A DNA stretch of 64,000 nucleotides from Cellulomonas pakistanensis (lineage in GTDB: Bacteria; Actinomycetota; Actinomycetes; Actinomycetales; Cellulomonadaceae), in NCBI RefSeq assembly GCF_016862755.1, contig NZ_BONO01000012.1, positions 53,232 to 117,231 on the forward strand. The letters are read 5' to 3'. Under the pieces are notes generated by a model, which had not been told where the DNA came from, did not search any database, and worked only from the letters and a program-made list of their open reading frames with translations. Shown in pieces: positions 10,624 through 19,712 of this stretch; position 1 is the stretch's first letter; every line of letters starts with the position of its first letter. The position numbers and the translations under genes are program-made.

Positions 10624-12294
10624 TCACAGACCTTCCGCCAGGGGACCCAGCGCGAGAACGGGGAAGTAGGTCAGGGCGGTCACCACGACGGTGACGCCCG
10701 TGAGCAGGCCGACGAACAGCGGCCGGTGCGTGGGCAGCGTGCCGGCGGTCGCCGGGACCTTGTCCTGCGCGGCGAGCGAGCCGGCCAGCGCGAGCACCAG
10801 CACGATCGGCACGAACCGGCCGAGCAGCATCGCGACGCCGAGCGCGGTGTTGAACCACGGGGTGTTCGCGGTCAGCCCGGCGAACGCCGAGCCGTTGTTG
10901 TTCGCCGCGGAGGTGAACGCGTAGAGCACCTCGGAGAAGCCGTGCACGCCCGGGTTCCAGATCGACGTCGCCTCGACGTCGGCCCGCACCGCGGGGATCG
11001 CGAACGACAGGGCCGTGCCCGCCAGCACCAGCGTCGGGGTCACGAGGATGTACAGCGAGGCGAGCTTGATCTCGCGCGGGCCGATCTTCTTGCCCAGGTA
11101 CTCCGGCGTCCGGCCGACCATCAGCCCGCCGACGAACACCGCGAGGACGGCCAGCACGAGCATCCCGTACAGGCCGGAGCCGACGCCGCCGGGGGCGATC
11201 TCGCCGAGCATCATGTTGAGCATCGGGAACAGCCCGCCCAGCGCGGTGAACGAGTCGTGCATGCCGTTGACCGCGCCGGTCGAGGTCAGCGTGCTGACGC
11301 TGCCGAACAGCGTCGTGGCGGCGATGCCGAACCGCTGCTCCTTGCCCTCCATCGCGGCGCCCGCCAGCTCCGGGGCCGTGCCCATCCCCCGCGACTCGAC
11401 GACCGTCAGGAGCACGAGGCTGGTCACGAAGATCGTGACCATCGCGCCGAGGATCGCGTAGCCCTGCTTGTGCGAGCCGACCATGCGGCCGAACGTGCGC
11501 GGCAGCGAGAACGGGATCGCGAGCATGAGCAGGACCTGGAACAGGCTGGTCCAGCCGCTCGGGTTCTCGAACGGGTGCGCCGAGTTGGCGTTGAAGAAGC
11601 CGCCGCCGTTCGTGCCGAGCAGCTTGATGGCCTCCTGCGAGGCGACCGGCCCGCCGGGCACCGACTGCGTGCCGCCCGCGAGGGTCGTGACGTCGGTGAA
11701 GCCGGCCCAGTTCTGGATCACGCCGCCGGCGATCAGCACGACCGCGGCCAGCACCGAGACCGGCAGCAGGACCCGCAGCGTGCCGCGGGTGAGGTCGACC
11801 CAGAAGTTGCCGATCGTGCCCGTGCGGCGGCGGGCGAACCCGCGCACCAGCGCCACCGCGACGGCCATGCCGACCGCGGCGGACACGAAGTTCTGCACCG
11901 CCAGGCCGAGCGCCTGCACCGCGTAGCCGAGCGTGACGTCCGGGGAGTACGACTGCCAGTTCGTGTTGGTCACGAACGACACGGCGGTGTTGAACGACAG
12001 GTGCTCCCCCGGCGCCGGCAGGCCGAGGTCCCAGGGCAGCCAGGCCTGCATCCGCTGCAGCGCGTACACCAGCAGGACGCCGACCAGCGAGAACGCCAGC
12101 ACGCTGCGCACGTACGAGCGCCACGACTGCTCCGAGCGGGAGTCCACGCCGATCAGCCGGTAGAGGCCGCGCTCGACCCGCAGGTCCCGCGCGGACGTGT
12201 AGACGTGCGCCAGGTAGTCGCCGAGGGGGCGGTACAGGGCCGCCAGGACCCCGGCCGCGAGCAGGACCTGCGCGACGGCCGTCCACGCGGCCAT
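10624..12294 (-). CDS. kdpA: K+-transporting ATPase subunit KdpA
   Basis: A 556-residue channel-like subunit with about ten membrane helices. The four selectivity-filter style repeats are recognisable (for example [55 protein letters not shown]), which is diagnostic of KdpA. ATG 12294 shares its A with the kdpF TGA. KdpA selects K+ and passes the ion to KdpB through an internal tunnel. Confidence 0.97.
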   Translation of the reverse strand: MAAWTAVAQVLLAAGVLAALYRPLGDYLAHVYTSARDLRVERGLYRLIGVDSRSEQSWRSYVRSVLAFSLVGVLLVYALQRMQAWLPWDLGLPAPGEHLSFNTAVSFVTNTNWQSYSPDVTLGYAVQALGLAVQNFVSAAVGMAVAVALVRGFARRRTGTIGNFWVDLTRGTLRVLLPVSVLAAVVLIAGGVIQNWAGFTDVTTLAGGTQSVPGGPVASQEAIKLLGTNGGGFFNANSAHPFENPSGWTSLFQVLLMLAIPFSLPRTFGRMVGSHKQGYAILGAMVTIFVTSLVLLTVVESRGMGTAPELAGAAMEGKEQRFGIAATTLFGSVSTLTSTGAVNGMHDSFTALGGLFPMLNMMLGEIAPGGVGSGLYGMLVLAVLAVFVGGLMVGRTPEYLGKKIGPREIKLASLYILVTPTLVLAGTALSFAIPAVRADVEATSIWNPGVHGFSEVLYAFTSAANNNGSAFAGLTANTPWFNTALGVAMLLGRFVPIVLVLALAGSLAAQDKVPATAGTLPTHRPLFVGLLTGVTVVVTALTYFPVLALGPLAEGL

Positions 12295-12383
12295 CAGAAC
12301 CGCTCCGGCTTCACGAGCGCCCACACCAGGTAGCCGACCGCGGCGACGCCGAGCGCCGCCGCGACCAGGTCGAGCACGATCAC
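12294..12383 (-). CDS. kdpF: K+-transporting ATPase subunit KdpF
   Basis: A 29-residue single-helix peptide (start GTG 12383; core [20 protein letters not shown]). Length, the Y-L-V-x-A-L-x-x-P-E-x-F ending and location directly before kdpA (TGATG junction) are those of KdpF, the lipid-like stabilising subunit of KdpFABC. Its GTG overlaps the TGA of the preceding 27-codon ORF (GTGA), so it is probably translated by coupling. Too short to appear in most automatic ORF lists. Confidence 0.93.
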   Translation of the reverse strand: MIVLDLVAAALGVAAVGYLVWALVKPERF

Positions 12384-12463
12384 AGCTTCTCGACCCCCGC
12401 GGCGACGGCGCCCACGAGCGCGAACAGGGCGACCACGGTCACCACGAACACCAGGTCCAGCAC
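12380..12463 (-). CDS. Extra 27-residue membrane peptide at head of kdp operon
   Basis: GTG 12463 opens a 27-codon frame encoding one hydrophobic helix ([20 protein letters not shown]) ended by VEKL. A GGGAG box lies seven bases upstream of the GTG, the best ribosome site in the kdp operon, and the stop overlaps the kdpF start (GTGA). It is similar in size and character to KdpF but lacks the P-E-x-F ending. I infer it is a genuine first cistron, either an accessory subunit of the pump or a coupling leader for kdpF. Not tied to a named family by me. Confidence 0.65.
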   Translation of the reverse strand: MLDLVFVVTVVALFALVGAVAAGVEKL

Positions 12464-12748
12464 GAGGGGGCTCCCTTCGCGACGAGCCGCAGCGCCCGGG
12501 TCGGGCGGCGCGGCGGCCCTCCGCGTCCGGCGGGGGCCGTGGACCATCTGACGCCCCGGCGGGAGCGCCGGCGGCGATCCTGACGGTTCCCATACGGGCA
12601 CGGGCGCGGTCCTGACGGGATCCGTGCGCGCGGGGTCGTCCGCCACTCGTCCGGGCGACGGGCCCGTCCCGTCGGGGCCGGGCTCGCCGGTTCGCCCCAA
12701 TAGTCCGTTTGATCCCATCCGCGCCCCCGGTCGCTCCGAACCCCGTCC
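12464..12748. promoter_or_regulatory. Divergent kdp / GtrA intergenic region with TCCTGACGG direct repeats
   Basis: This 285-base gap between kdp (minus) and the GtrA gene (plus) must hold both promoters. The nonamer TCCTGACGG occurs at 12578-12586 and again at 12610-12618, 32 bases apart (about three helical turns, same face), read as CCGTCAGGA toward kdp. A relative AT-rich patch (caatagtccgtttgatccc) lies near 12697-12716. I suggest the repeats as a KdpE site by position only; no riboswitch consensus is visible. Confidence 0.35.
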
Positions 12749-13285
12749 ATGGCGACCACCCCCTCGGCGACGACCTCGGCCACGGACGCACGCCCCCCGG
12801 CGACCCGAGCGTCGAGGCGCCGCGCGACCCTCCGGTCCCTCGTGGCGTTCGGCGGCGTGGGCGCCGTCGCCTTCGTCGTCGACGTCGGCGTCTACAACCT
12901 GCTGCGCGCCACGGTGCTGGAGGAGTCGCCGATCTGGTCGAAGGTCGCCTCGGTGACGGTCGCGACCACCGTGGCCTGGCTGGGCAACCGCACGCTGGCG
13001 TTCCGGGACCGTCGCGGCGGCCCCGTCGCCCACGAGGCGCTGCTGTTCGCGGCGACGAACGTCGTCGGCCTGCTCGCCTCGGCGGCGTGCCTGTTCGTCT
13101 CGCACTACGTCCTGGGCCTGACGTCGCAGCTCGCGGACAACGTCGCGGGCAACGTCGTCGGAGTCGGGCTGGGCACCGTCGTCCGGTACGTCGGCTACCG
13201 CGCGATCGTGTTCCGCGGACCGCCGGTCGGAATAAATCCGACAAATAACCCATCCGGGCGCCTGCCGGCTCCGAACCCCCGCTGA
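12749..13285 (+). CDS. GtrA family membrane protein
   Basis: A 178-residue four-helix membrane protein of the GtrA/DPMS family, implicated in flipping or presenting polyprenyl-phosphate-linked sugars. The N terminus is disordered (Ala/Thr/Arg). Helices start at about residue 30 (SLVAFGGVGAVAFVVDVGVY); the conserved signature WLGNRTLAFRD follows helix 2 and YVGYRAIVF closes helix 4. It heads the glycan gene block and precedes the GT2 by 77 bases. The C-terminal tail is Pro/Asn-rich and unconserved. Confidence 0.9.
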   Translation: MATTPSATTSATDARPPATRASRRRATLRSLVAFGGVGAVAFVVDVGVYNLLRATVLEESPIWSKVASVTVATTVAWLGNRTLAFRDRRGGPVAHEALLFAATNVVGLLASAACLFVSHYVLGLTSQLADNVAGNVVGVGLGTVVRYVGYRAIVFRGPPVGINPTNNPSGRLPAPNPR

Positions 13286-13362
13286 GAACGCCGTCGGCAC
13301 GGCCCCCGCGACCGTGTCCCGGACCCAGCCATCACGACCGACCGGACCACCCGAGGAGCGCG

Positions 13363-14868
13363 ATGACCCTGAGCACCCGGACCGCGGGACCCCTGCTGAC
13401 CACCGCCCGACCCGGCGCCGCCGAGCCCGGTCCCCTGCTGACCCCCGAACCCGCGGCGCCGGCGCCGGTCGCGCCCGAACCCGTCGACAGCGGTGCCGTG
13501 CCGGCGCCCGGGACGGCGAGCGGGCTCCTCCCCGAGTGGTCCCCCGGCGAGTGGCTCGGCTACGGCGCGATCGCCCTGGTCGCGCTGGCCCTCACCGCCG
13601 TCGCGCTCACCACGCTGTGGTGGATGCTGCACGCCTGGCGCGACGCGCAGGCGCTCACCGCCACCCGCTTCTCCGAGACCCCGCGCCGCGCGGCCCACCG
13701 GTTCACCCTGCTGGTCCCGGCCCGGCACGAGGAAGAGGTGCTGGGCCAGACGCTCGACCGCCTGGCGACGCAGTCGCACCCCGACCTGGAGATCATCGCG
13801 ATCGTCGGGCACGACGACCCGGGCACCGAGCTGGTCGCCCGGGAGGCCGCCGCCCGGCACCCCGGACTGATCCGGGTCGTCGTGGACGACAGCGTGCCGA
13901 AGAACAAGCCGAAGGCGTTGAACCTGGCGCTCACCGTGTCGACCGGCGACGTGATCGGCGTCTTCGACGCCGAGGACGAGGTGCACCCGCGCCTGCTCGA
14001 GCTCGTGGACACCCGGTTCCAGGAGACCGGCGCCGACGTGGTCCAGGGCGGCGTGCAGCTGATGAACTTCCAGTCGACCTGGTGGTCGCTGCGCAACGTG
14101 CTGGAGTACTACTTCTGGTTCCGGTCCCGCCTGCACTTCCACGCGCGCTCGCGGTTCATCCCGCTCGGCGGCAACACGGTGTTCGTGCGCCGGGAGTGGC
14201 TGGACTGGTCGGACGGCTGGGACGACGCCTGCCTCGCCGAGGACTGCGAGCTCGGCGTCCGGCTGTCCAGCGCCGGAGCCCGCGTGGTCGTCGCCTACTC
14301 GCCCGACGTCGTGACCCGCGAGGAGACCCCGGGGACGTTCGTCAGCCTGTTCAAGCAGCGCACCCGGTGGAACCAGGGCTTCCTGCAGGTGCTGGCCAAG
14401 GGCGAGTGGCGCTCGCTGCCGACGTGGCGACAGCGCGGCTTCGCGCGGTACCTGCTGTCGATGCCGTTCCTGCAGGCGGCGACCGGGCTGCTCGTCCCGG
14501 TGTCCGTCGCCGTGGCCCTGCTGGTCAAGGTGCCCACTCCGCTCGCGCTGCTCACGTTCCTGCCGCTGGTGCCGACCGTCGTCACGGTCGCCGTCGAGGT
14601 CGCCGGCCTCACCGAGTTCGGCCGGCTGTACGGCCGCCGACCGCGGGTGCGGGACTACCTCCGCCTGGTCCTCGGCACCTTCCCCTTCCAGGTGTTCCTC
14701 GCCGCGGCCGCCGTCCGGGCCGTCCTCCGCCAGCTCAGGGGCGAGAACAGCTGGGAGAAGACCGAGCACACCGGCGCGCACCGCGACGCCGCGGTCGCAC
14801 CGACCCGCTCCGAGCGGGCCGCCGTCGCCGCCGGTGCGACCCGCCCGACCACGGAGGTCGCCCGATGA
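13363..14868 (+). CDS. Processive-type family 2 glycosyltransferase, membrane bound
   Basis: A 501-residue GT2 with one membrane helix before the catalytic domain (about residues 65-90) and three to four after it, as in cellulose, hyaluronan and curdlan synthases. Catalytic signatures are in order: HDDPGTE (first Asp), DAEDE (DxD), the AEDCELG (TED-like) acid and KQRTRW (QxxRW), the mark of processive beta-glycan synthases. No PilZ domain is present. A GGAGCG box precedes ATG 13363. The stop overlaps the next start (ATGA). Together with the GH8 gene nearby it suggests synthesis of a linear beta-glucan-like polymer; the donor sugar is unknown. Confidence 0.88.
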   Translation: MTLSTRTAGPLLTTARPGAAEPGPLLTPEPAAPAPVAPEPVDSGAVPAPGTASGLLPEWSPGEWLGYGAIALVALALTAVALTTLWWMLHAWRDAQALTATRFSETPRRAAHRFTLLVPARHEEEVLGQTLDRLATQSHPDLEIIAIVGHDDPGTELVAREAAARHPGLIRVVVDDSVPKNKPKALNLALTVSTGDVIGVFDAEDEVHPRLLELVDTRFQETGADVVQGGVQLMNFQSTWWSLRNVLEYYFWFRSRLHFHARSRFIPLGGNTVFVRREWLDWSDGWDDACLAEDCELGVRLSSAGARVVVAYSPDVVTREETPGTFVSLFKQRTRWNQGFLQVLAKGEWRSLPTWRQRGFARYLLSMPFLQAATGLLVPVSVAVALLVKVPTPLALLTFLPLVPTVVTVAVEVAGLTEFGRLYGRRPRVRDYLRLVLGTFPFQVFLAAAAVRAVLRQLRGENSWEKTEHTGAHRDAAVAPTRSERAAVAAGATRPTTEVAR

Positions 14869-16850
14869 CCAGCACGCTGCAACGACCCCCGGTCCGGCCC
14901 GAGCCGCCCGAGGCCGCCCCCGCCCCTCGCCCCCGCCGCGCCACCCGCGCGCGACTGCGCGCCCGCGCGCTGAACTACGCCTGGCTGGCGCCGGCGCTGG
15001 TGCTGTCGGCGGTCGTGCAGCTCGTCAACCTCGGGGGCTCCCCGCAGCGGATCGACGACGAGGGCACCTACACCGCGCAGGCCTGGGCGATCGGCGCGTT
15101 CGGCGAGATCGCGCACTACACCTACTGGTACGACCACCCGCCGGTCGGCTGGATCCAGATCGCCGGGTGGACCGGGCTGACCGGCGCCTTCGACCGGTAC
15201 GACGTCGCGGTGCTGGCCGGGCGCGAGGCGATGGTGGCGTTCACGCTCGCGGCCGCCGCGCTGCTGTGGGCCCTCGCGCGCCGCCTCGGCCTCGGCCGCC
15301 CGGCCGCGACGGCCGCGCTGCTGGTGTTCACGCTGTCGCCGCTGGCGCTGCAGTTCCACCGCTCGGTCTACCTGGACAACGTGGCGACCCCGTGGCTGCT
15401 CGGCGCGTTCCTGCTGGCGACGGCCCGGCGCAACCAGCTGGCCGCGCACGCCGGCGCCGCGGCCGCGTTCGGCGTCGCGGTGCTCAGCAAGGAGACCTTC
15501 CTGCTGGCGCTGCCGCTGCTGGCGTGGCTGCTGTGGCGGTACGCCGCCCCGAGCACCCGCCGGTACACGCTCACCGTCGCGAGCAGCGTGCTCGTGCTGA
15601 TCGGGGCCTCCTACCTGGTGCTCGCCACGGTCAAGGGCGAGCTGCTGCCGGGCGCCGACCGGGTGAGCCTGGTCGACGGCGTGATGTTCCAGCTGGCCGA
15701 CCGGGACTCGAGCGGCTCGCCGCTCGACGCCGGGAGCCTGGTCAGCCGGACGCTCGGCCAGTGGTGGCAGCTCGACCCCGTGCTGATCGTCGCCGGGCTG
15801 GTCTCCGGGGTGGCCGCCCTGGCCGTGCGCCGGCTGCGCCCGTTCGCGCTCCTGCTGCTCGGCCTGACCGCCGTGCTGCTCCGACCGGGCGGGTACGTGC
15901 CGGTGCCCTACGTGATCGTGCTGCTGCCGCTGGCGGCGCTCCTGGTCGCGGGCGTCACCGACGCCGCGGTCCGCCGGGTGCGGCACCCCCGGGGCACCGG
16001 GACCGCCGGCCGCGGCCTGCGGCTGGCGTGGGTGGCCGGCGTGGCCGCCGCGGCCGTCGTCGCCGTCCCGCTGTGGGGCGGGCAGCTGCGCGGGTTCCTC
16101 CGAGCGGACCTCGACGAGCCGATGCGTCAGGCGCAGGACTGGGTCGAGACGAACGTGCCGCGCGGCAGCACCCTGGTCGTCGACGACGCCATGTGGGTCG
16201 ACCTGGTGCGCGCGGGCTTCGACCGGGACGACGTGCTCTGGTACTACAAGGTCGACACGGACCCGGCCGTCGCCGCGCTGCTGCCGAACGGCTGGCAGGA
16301 CGTCGACTACGTGATCACGACCGACTCGATGCGCACGTTCCCCACCGCGTTCCCGCAGGTGAGCGAGACGATCGCGAACTCGCAGGTGGTCGCCAGCTTC
16401 GGCGAGGGCTCGACGCAGGTCGACGTCCGCCGCGTCGACCCCGCCGGGCTCGCGAGCGCCGACGCCACCACCGCCGCCTCGCGGGAGGCCCGGGCACGCG
16501 CCGGCGCCGACCTCGCCCGCAACCCGGGCCTGACGCTGCAGGGCGACACCCGGGCGCTGCTCGAGTCGGGGATGGTCGACTCGCGCATCCTGCTCGCGCT
16601 GGCGTCCCGGCTGCAGACGGCCGACGTGACGGTCGCCGACTTCCCGATCAGCCTCGGCGAGGGCGACGCGGTCCGGCGCCAGGTCCTGGTGACGGCCGAG
16701 GACGGGTCGGCGGCCGGCGCGACCACCGCCGCCTGGTTCGCCGACCTCGACGGCCCGGCCGCGCCCGACGCCTCGGCCGTCGCGGACGGGGGTGTGCGCG
16801 TCACCTACTCGGTCGCCGAGCCGGCCGGGCTGCTGCCGGGCGTCGGCTGA
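14865..16850 (+). CDS. GT39/PMT-superfamily polyprenyl-phosphate-sugar transferase
   Basis: A 661-residue protein with a GT-C fold: about ten membrane helices in the first two thirds and a soluble extracytoplasmic C-terminal domain. The first loop has the catalytic acidic motif RIDDEGTYTAQAW and HYTYWYDHPPVGW, typical of ArnT/PMT-like enzymes that take a sugar from a polyprenyl-phosphate carrier. LSKETFLLALPLLAW matches the K-E-T region of the family. Translationally coupled to GT2 by ATGA at 14865. The polyprenyl-phosphate mannose synthase at 19713 could make its donor. Acceptor unknown. Confidence 0.88.
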   Translation: MTSTLQRPPVRPEPPEAAPAPRPRRATRARLRARALNYAWLAPALVLSAVVQLVNLGGSPQRIDDEGTYTAQAWAIGAFGEIAHYTYWYDHPPVGWIQIAGWTGLTGAFDRYDVAVLAGREAMVAFTLAAAALLWALARRLGLGRPAATAALLVFTLSPLALQFHRSVYLDNVATPWLLGAFLLATARRNQLAAHAGAAAAFGVAVLSKETFLLALPLLAWLLWRYAAPSTRRYTLTVASSVLVLIGASYLVLATVKGELLPGADRVSLVDGVMFQLADRDSSGSPLDAGSLVSRTLGQWWQLDPVLIVAGLVSGVAALAVRRLRPFALLLLGLTAVLLRPGGYVPVPYVIVLLPLAALLVAGVTDAAVRRVRHPRGTGTAGRGLRLAWVAGVAAAAVVAVPLWGGQLRGFLRADLDEPMRQAQDWVETNVPRGSTLVVDDAMWVDLVRAGFDRDDVLWYYKVDTDPAVAALLPNGWQDVDYVITTDSMRTFPTAFPQVSETIANSQVVASFGEGSTQVDVRRVDPAGLASADATTAASREARARAGADLARNPGLTLQGDTRALLESGMVDSRILLALASRLQTADVTVADFPISLGEGDAVRRQVLVTAEDGSAAGATTAAWFADLDGPAAPDASAVADGGVRVTYSVAEPAGLLPGVG

Positions 16851-16927
16851 GCGCCCCGCCCGTCCCCGACCACCCCGCAGGACCGCCCGACGGCACGGAC
16901 CCGTGCCGCCCCACGGAAGGACACCGC

Positions 16928-17863
16928 ATGACCTCGACGCACCTGCCCACCGCCCTGGCCCCCGCCCCGCGCACCCGGCGCACCCTGGGGGGCGCCGCGG
17001 CCGCCGTCCTCGTCGGCGGCCTCGCCCTGACCGGCGCCGCCACGGCGCAGGCCGCCCCCGCGCCCCCCGAGCCCACCGCGACCGACGGCTGGGCGCGGGT
17101 GGCCCACCTGTCCCCCGACACCAAGGCCGTCGACGTCGAGCTCACGGCCCTGGCGGGGGGCGCCGTCCTCTACGAGCTGGAGGACGTCGCCTACGGCCAG
17201 GTCTCGGACTACCTGACGTTGCCCGCCGGGACGTACGTGGTGTCGATGGTGCCGTCCGACGCGCCGGAGGGCACCGACCCGGCCATCGAGCAGTCGCTCA
17301 CCGTGACGCCCGGCGAACCGGTCACCGTCGCCGCGTACGGCCGGAACGCCGCCCTGCGCACCGCGGTGTACGAGGACGACCTCACGAACCCGGCCGACGG
17401 CGAGTCCCGGATCCGGGTGGTCCAGGCCTCGACGGTCGCGGACAGCGTGGACGTCACGACGTCGACAGGCACGGTGGTCACCGAGGGCGCCACGCCCGGT
17501 GCGGCCACGGGGTACGCGACCGTGCCCGCGGGGGCGTGGACGCTCGAGCTGGGCGGCGACGCCTCCGGCACCGCGCAGGTCGACCTGGCCGGCGGAACCG
17601 TGAGCACGCTGCTCGTGCTGGACACCGCCGACCGGTCGCAGACCGTCGCGGTCGTGCTGGACGCCGCCGCACCCGGGGCGACGCCCGCCGAGGGCGTCGA
17701 CACGGGAGGCGGCTGGGGCGCCGCGACGCCGACCACCACCCCCGCCCCGCTCCCCGTCGCGCTGACCGCCTGCGCGGGGCTGCTCGGGGCCGGGGGCGTG
17801 GTGCTCGCCCTCCGCCGGGTCGCGACCGCGGCCGCGGAGGCGAAGGGCGGGTCGGGCCGGTGA
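16928..17863 (+). CDS. DUF4397-containing secreted/surface protein
   Basis: A 311-residue exported protein: Arg-rich N terminus, hydrophobic signal segment (about 20-42) ending in ATAQAAP, then a repeated beta-sandwich domain beginning WARVAHLSPDTKAVDVELT with YLTLPAGTYVVSMVP, the DUF4397 pattern of a surface-exposed domain. A TTTPAPLP linker leads to a C-terminal hydrophobic helix (VALTACAGLLGAGGVVLAL) followed by Arg, so it is probably membrane anchored at both ends of processing. No LPxTG is present although a sortase gene follows two genes on. Its stop overlaps the GH8 start (GTGA). Confidence 0.85.
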   Translation: MTSTHLPTALAPAPRTRRTLGGAAAAVLVGGLALTGAATAQAAPAPPEPTATDGWARVAHLSPDTKAVDVELTALAGGAVLYELEDVAYGQVSDYLTLPAGTYVVSMVPSDAPEGTDPAIEQSLTVTPGEPVTVAAYGRNAALRTAVYEDDLTNPADGESRIRVVQASTVADSVDVTTSTGTVVTEGATPGAATGYATVPAGAWTLELGGDASGTAQVDLAGGTVSTLLVLDTADRSQTVAVVLDAAAPGATPAEGVDTGGGWGAATPTTTPAPLPVALTACAGLLGAGGVVLALRRVATAAAEAKGGSGR

Positions 17864-19020
17864 GCCGCCGCCTGCAGCTGCTCGTGATCGTGCTGCTCGC
17901 CGCGGCGCTCGTCGGGACCGCCGTGGCGCTCGGGACGCGGGACGGCGCGCCGCCGGGCGCCGCCCCGGACGACGCGCCCGCCCCGTCCGCCCCGTCCGCC
18001 GTCCCTGCGACGCGCACCGCGCCCGAGGCCGCGCACGAGTTCCTCGCGAGCTGGGTCGACGACGGCCGCGTGGTGCGCCGCGACCAGGGCGGCGACACGG
18101 TCTCCGAGGGCCAGGCGTACGGCCTGCTGCTCGCGGTGGTCGCCGACGACCGGACCGCGTTCGACGAGATCTGGGGGTGGACCTCCGAGCACCTGGTGCG
18201 CGCCGACGGCCTCCTCGCCTGGCGGTGGGACGACGGCGCGGTGGTCGACGAGGAGCCGGCCTCCGACGCCGACCTCGACGCGGCCCGGGCCCTGGTGCTC
18301 GCGGGTGCGGCGTGGGACGAGCCCGCGTACACCGAGGCCGGCACCTCGCTGGCCGCCGACGTCGCGGACCGGATGACCGTCGGGACCGCCCTCGGCCGGG
18401 TGCTCGCACCGGGCGTGTGGGCGACGGCCGCCGACCCCTACGGCTACAACCCCTCGTACGCCTCGCCGGCCGCCTACGCGGTGCTCGGCGACGCGACGGG
18501 CGACCCCCGCTGGGCGGAGCTCGCGTCGGGGTCCGCCGCGACCACCGCGGCCCTGCTCGACGTCAGCGCGTTGCCGCCGGACTGGGCCCAGGTGCACGGT
18601 GACGGCACGGTCGAGGCCATGCCGGGGGCCGCCGGCACCGGCCAGTCGGTCCGGTACGGCTACGACGCGGCGCGGCTGCCGGTCCGGTACGCCGAGTCGT
18701 GCGCGCCGGAGGACACCGCGCTCGCCGCGCGCCTCGCCGGCCCCCTGGGCTCCGGGGACGACTCCCTGCCTGCCGAGCTGGACCTCGGGGGCACCGCCCT
18801 CGAGGGCTCCGAGGCCGGGCACCCGGTGGCCTGGGTCGGGCGCGCCGCCGCCCGCGCTGCCGACGGCGACGTGATCGGCGCCGCGGACGACCTGGACCGC
18901 GCGGACCGCGCCGCGCAGGCGGCCCCCACGTACTACGGCGCCGCCTGGGCGGCGCTGGGCCGGGCGCTCCTCGAGTCCGACGCGCTCGGGGGCTGCGCCC
19001 CGCTCGGGGACGCCGCGTGA
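17860..19020 (+). CDS. GH8 family endoglucanase-like hydrolase
   Basis: A 386-residue exported enzyme with an N-terminal membrane/signal helix (residues 5-25) and an Ala/Pro linker, then an (alpha/alpha)6 GH8 domain. The general-acid region is TVSEGQAYGLLLAVVADD and the family signature region is ASDADLDAARAL, close to the GH8 A-S-D-G-D pattern. GH8 members cleave beta-1,4-glucan (BcsZ in cellulose operons) or related polymers. GTG 17860 overlaps the preceding TGA, and its own TGA overlaps the next GTG, so it is embedded in the glycan operon. A role in trimming or releasing the GT2 product is inferred. Confidence 0.88.
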   Translation: MSRRLQLLVIVLLAAALVGTAVALGTRDGAPPGAAPDDAPAPSAPSAVPATRTAPEAAHEFLASWVDDGRVVRRDQGGDTVSEGQAYGLLLAVVADDRTAFDEIWGWTSEHLVRADGLLAWRWDDGAVVDEEPASDADLDAARALVLAGAAWDEPAYTEAGTSLAADVADRMTVGTALGRVLAPGVWATAADPYGYNPSYASPAAYAVLGDATGDPRWAELASGSAATTAALLDVSALPPDWAQVHGDGTVEAMPGAAGTGQSVRYGYDAARLPVRYAESCAPEDTALAARLAGPLGSGDDSLPAELDLGGTALEGSEAGHPVAWVGRAAARAADGDVIGAADDLDRADRAAQAAPTYYGAAWAALGRALLESDALGGCAPLGDAA

Positions 19021-19670
19021 CGGGCGCGCGCCGCCGCGCCCGGGCGGAGGTGCTGTGCGCCTCGCTGCTGCTCCTCGCCGGGTGCGCGGCGCCGGCCGGC
19101 GGGCCCGCGGGGGCTCCGGCCACCCCGGGACCCGCCCCCGCGACGCAGGCCGTCGCCCCGGGGTCCGCCGCCGCGCCGGGGTTCCAGGACCCGGCGCCGT
19201 CCGCGACGGGGTCCGCCCCCGCGGCGGGCGTCGTGCCCACCCGGGTGTCGGTCCCGGTCCTCGGGGTCGACTCCGGCCTGGAGCACCTCGGGCTGCAGGA
19301 CGACGGCCGGATCCGGCCCCCGTCGGACTGGCAGAGCGCCGGCTGGTACGACCGGGGCGTCGTCCCCGGGGCCACCGGCCCGGCCGTGATCGCCGGGCAC
19401 GTCGACTCCCCGACGGGGCCTGCCGTGTTCTGGGACCTCGCCGACCTCGCCCCGGGGGACGAGATCGTCGTGACCCTGTCCGACGGCAGCACCCGGACGT
19501 TCGCGGTCGACCGCGCGCTGCACGCGGCGAAGGCCGACTTCCCGACGTCCGAGGTGTACCGCAGCACCCCCACCCCGCAGCTCCGGCTCATCACCTGCGC
19601 CGGCGACTGGGACCCCGCCACGGGGCACTACGAGGACAACCTCGTCGTGTTCGCGTCGCAGGTCGCCTGA
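19017..19670 (+). CDS. Class F sortase, lipoprotein-like N terminus
   Basis: A 217-residue protein starting at GTG 19017 (GTGA overlap with GH8). A lipobox-like LLAGCA at about residues 20-25 suggests lipid anchoring, followed by an Ala/Pro/Gly linker and a sortase beta-barrel: VPVLGVDSGL, the catalytic His in VIAGHVDSPTG and the catalytic Cys in RLITCAGDWD. After the Cys the C-terminal 23 residues contain no Arg, although sortases use a Cys-downstream Arg as third catalytic residue; see findings. It may anchor surface proteins of this block, but no LPxTG substrate is encoded in the window. Confidence 0.85.
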   Translation: MTGARRRARAEVLCASLLLLAGCAAPAGGPAGAPATPGPAPATQAVAPGSAAAPGFQDPAPSATGSAPAAGVVPTRVSVPVLGVDSGLEHLGLQDDGRIRPPSDWQSAGWYDRGVVPGATGPAVIAGHVDSPTGPAVFWDLADLAPGDEIVVTLSDGSTRTFAVDRALHAAKADFPTSEVYRSTPTPQLRLITCAGDWDPATGHYEDNLVVFASQVA

Positions 19671-19712
19671 TCACGCCCCACCCGCACGCCCGCCACCACC
19701 CGGAGGTCCGTC

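Noticed and set aside
12464..12748. Possible cyclic-di-AMP or other riboswitch before kdp
   Set aside because: No recognisable conserved riboswitch core; the leader is a plain GC-rich stretch with only short repeats.
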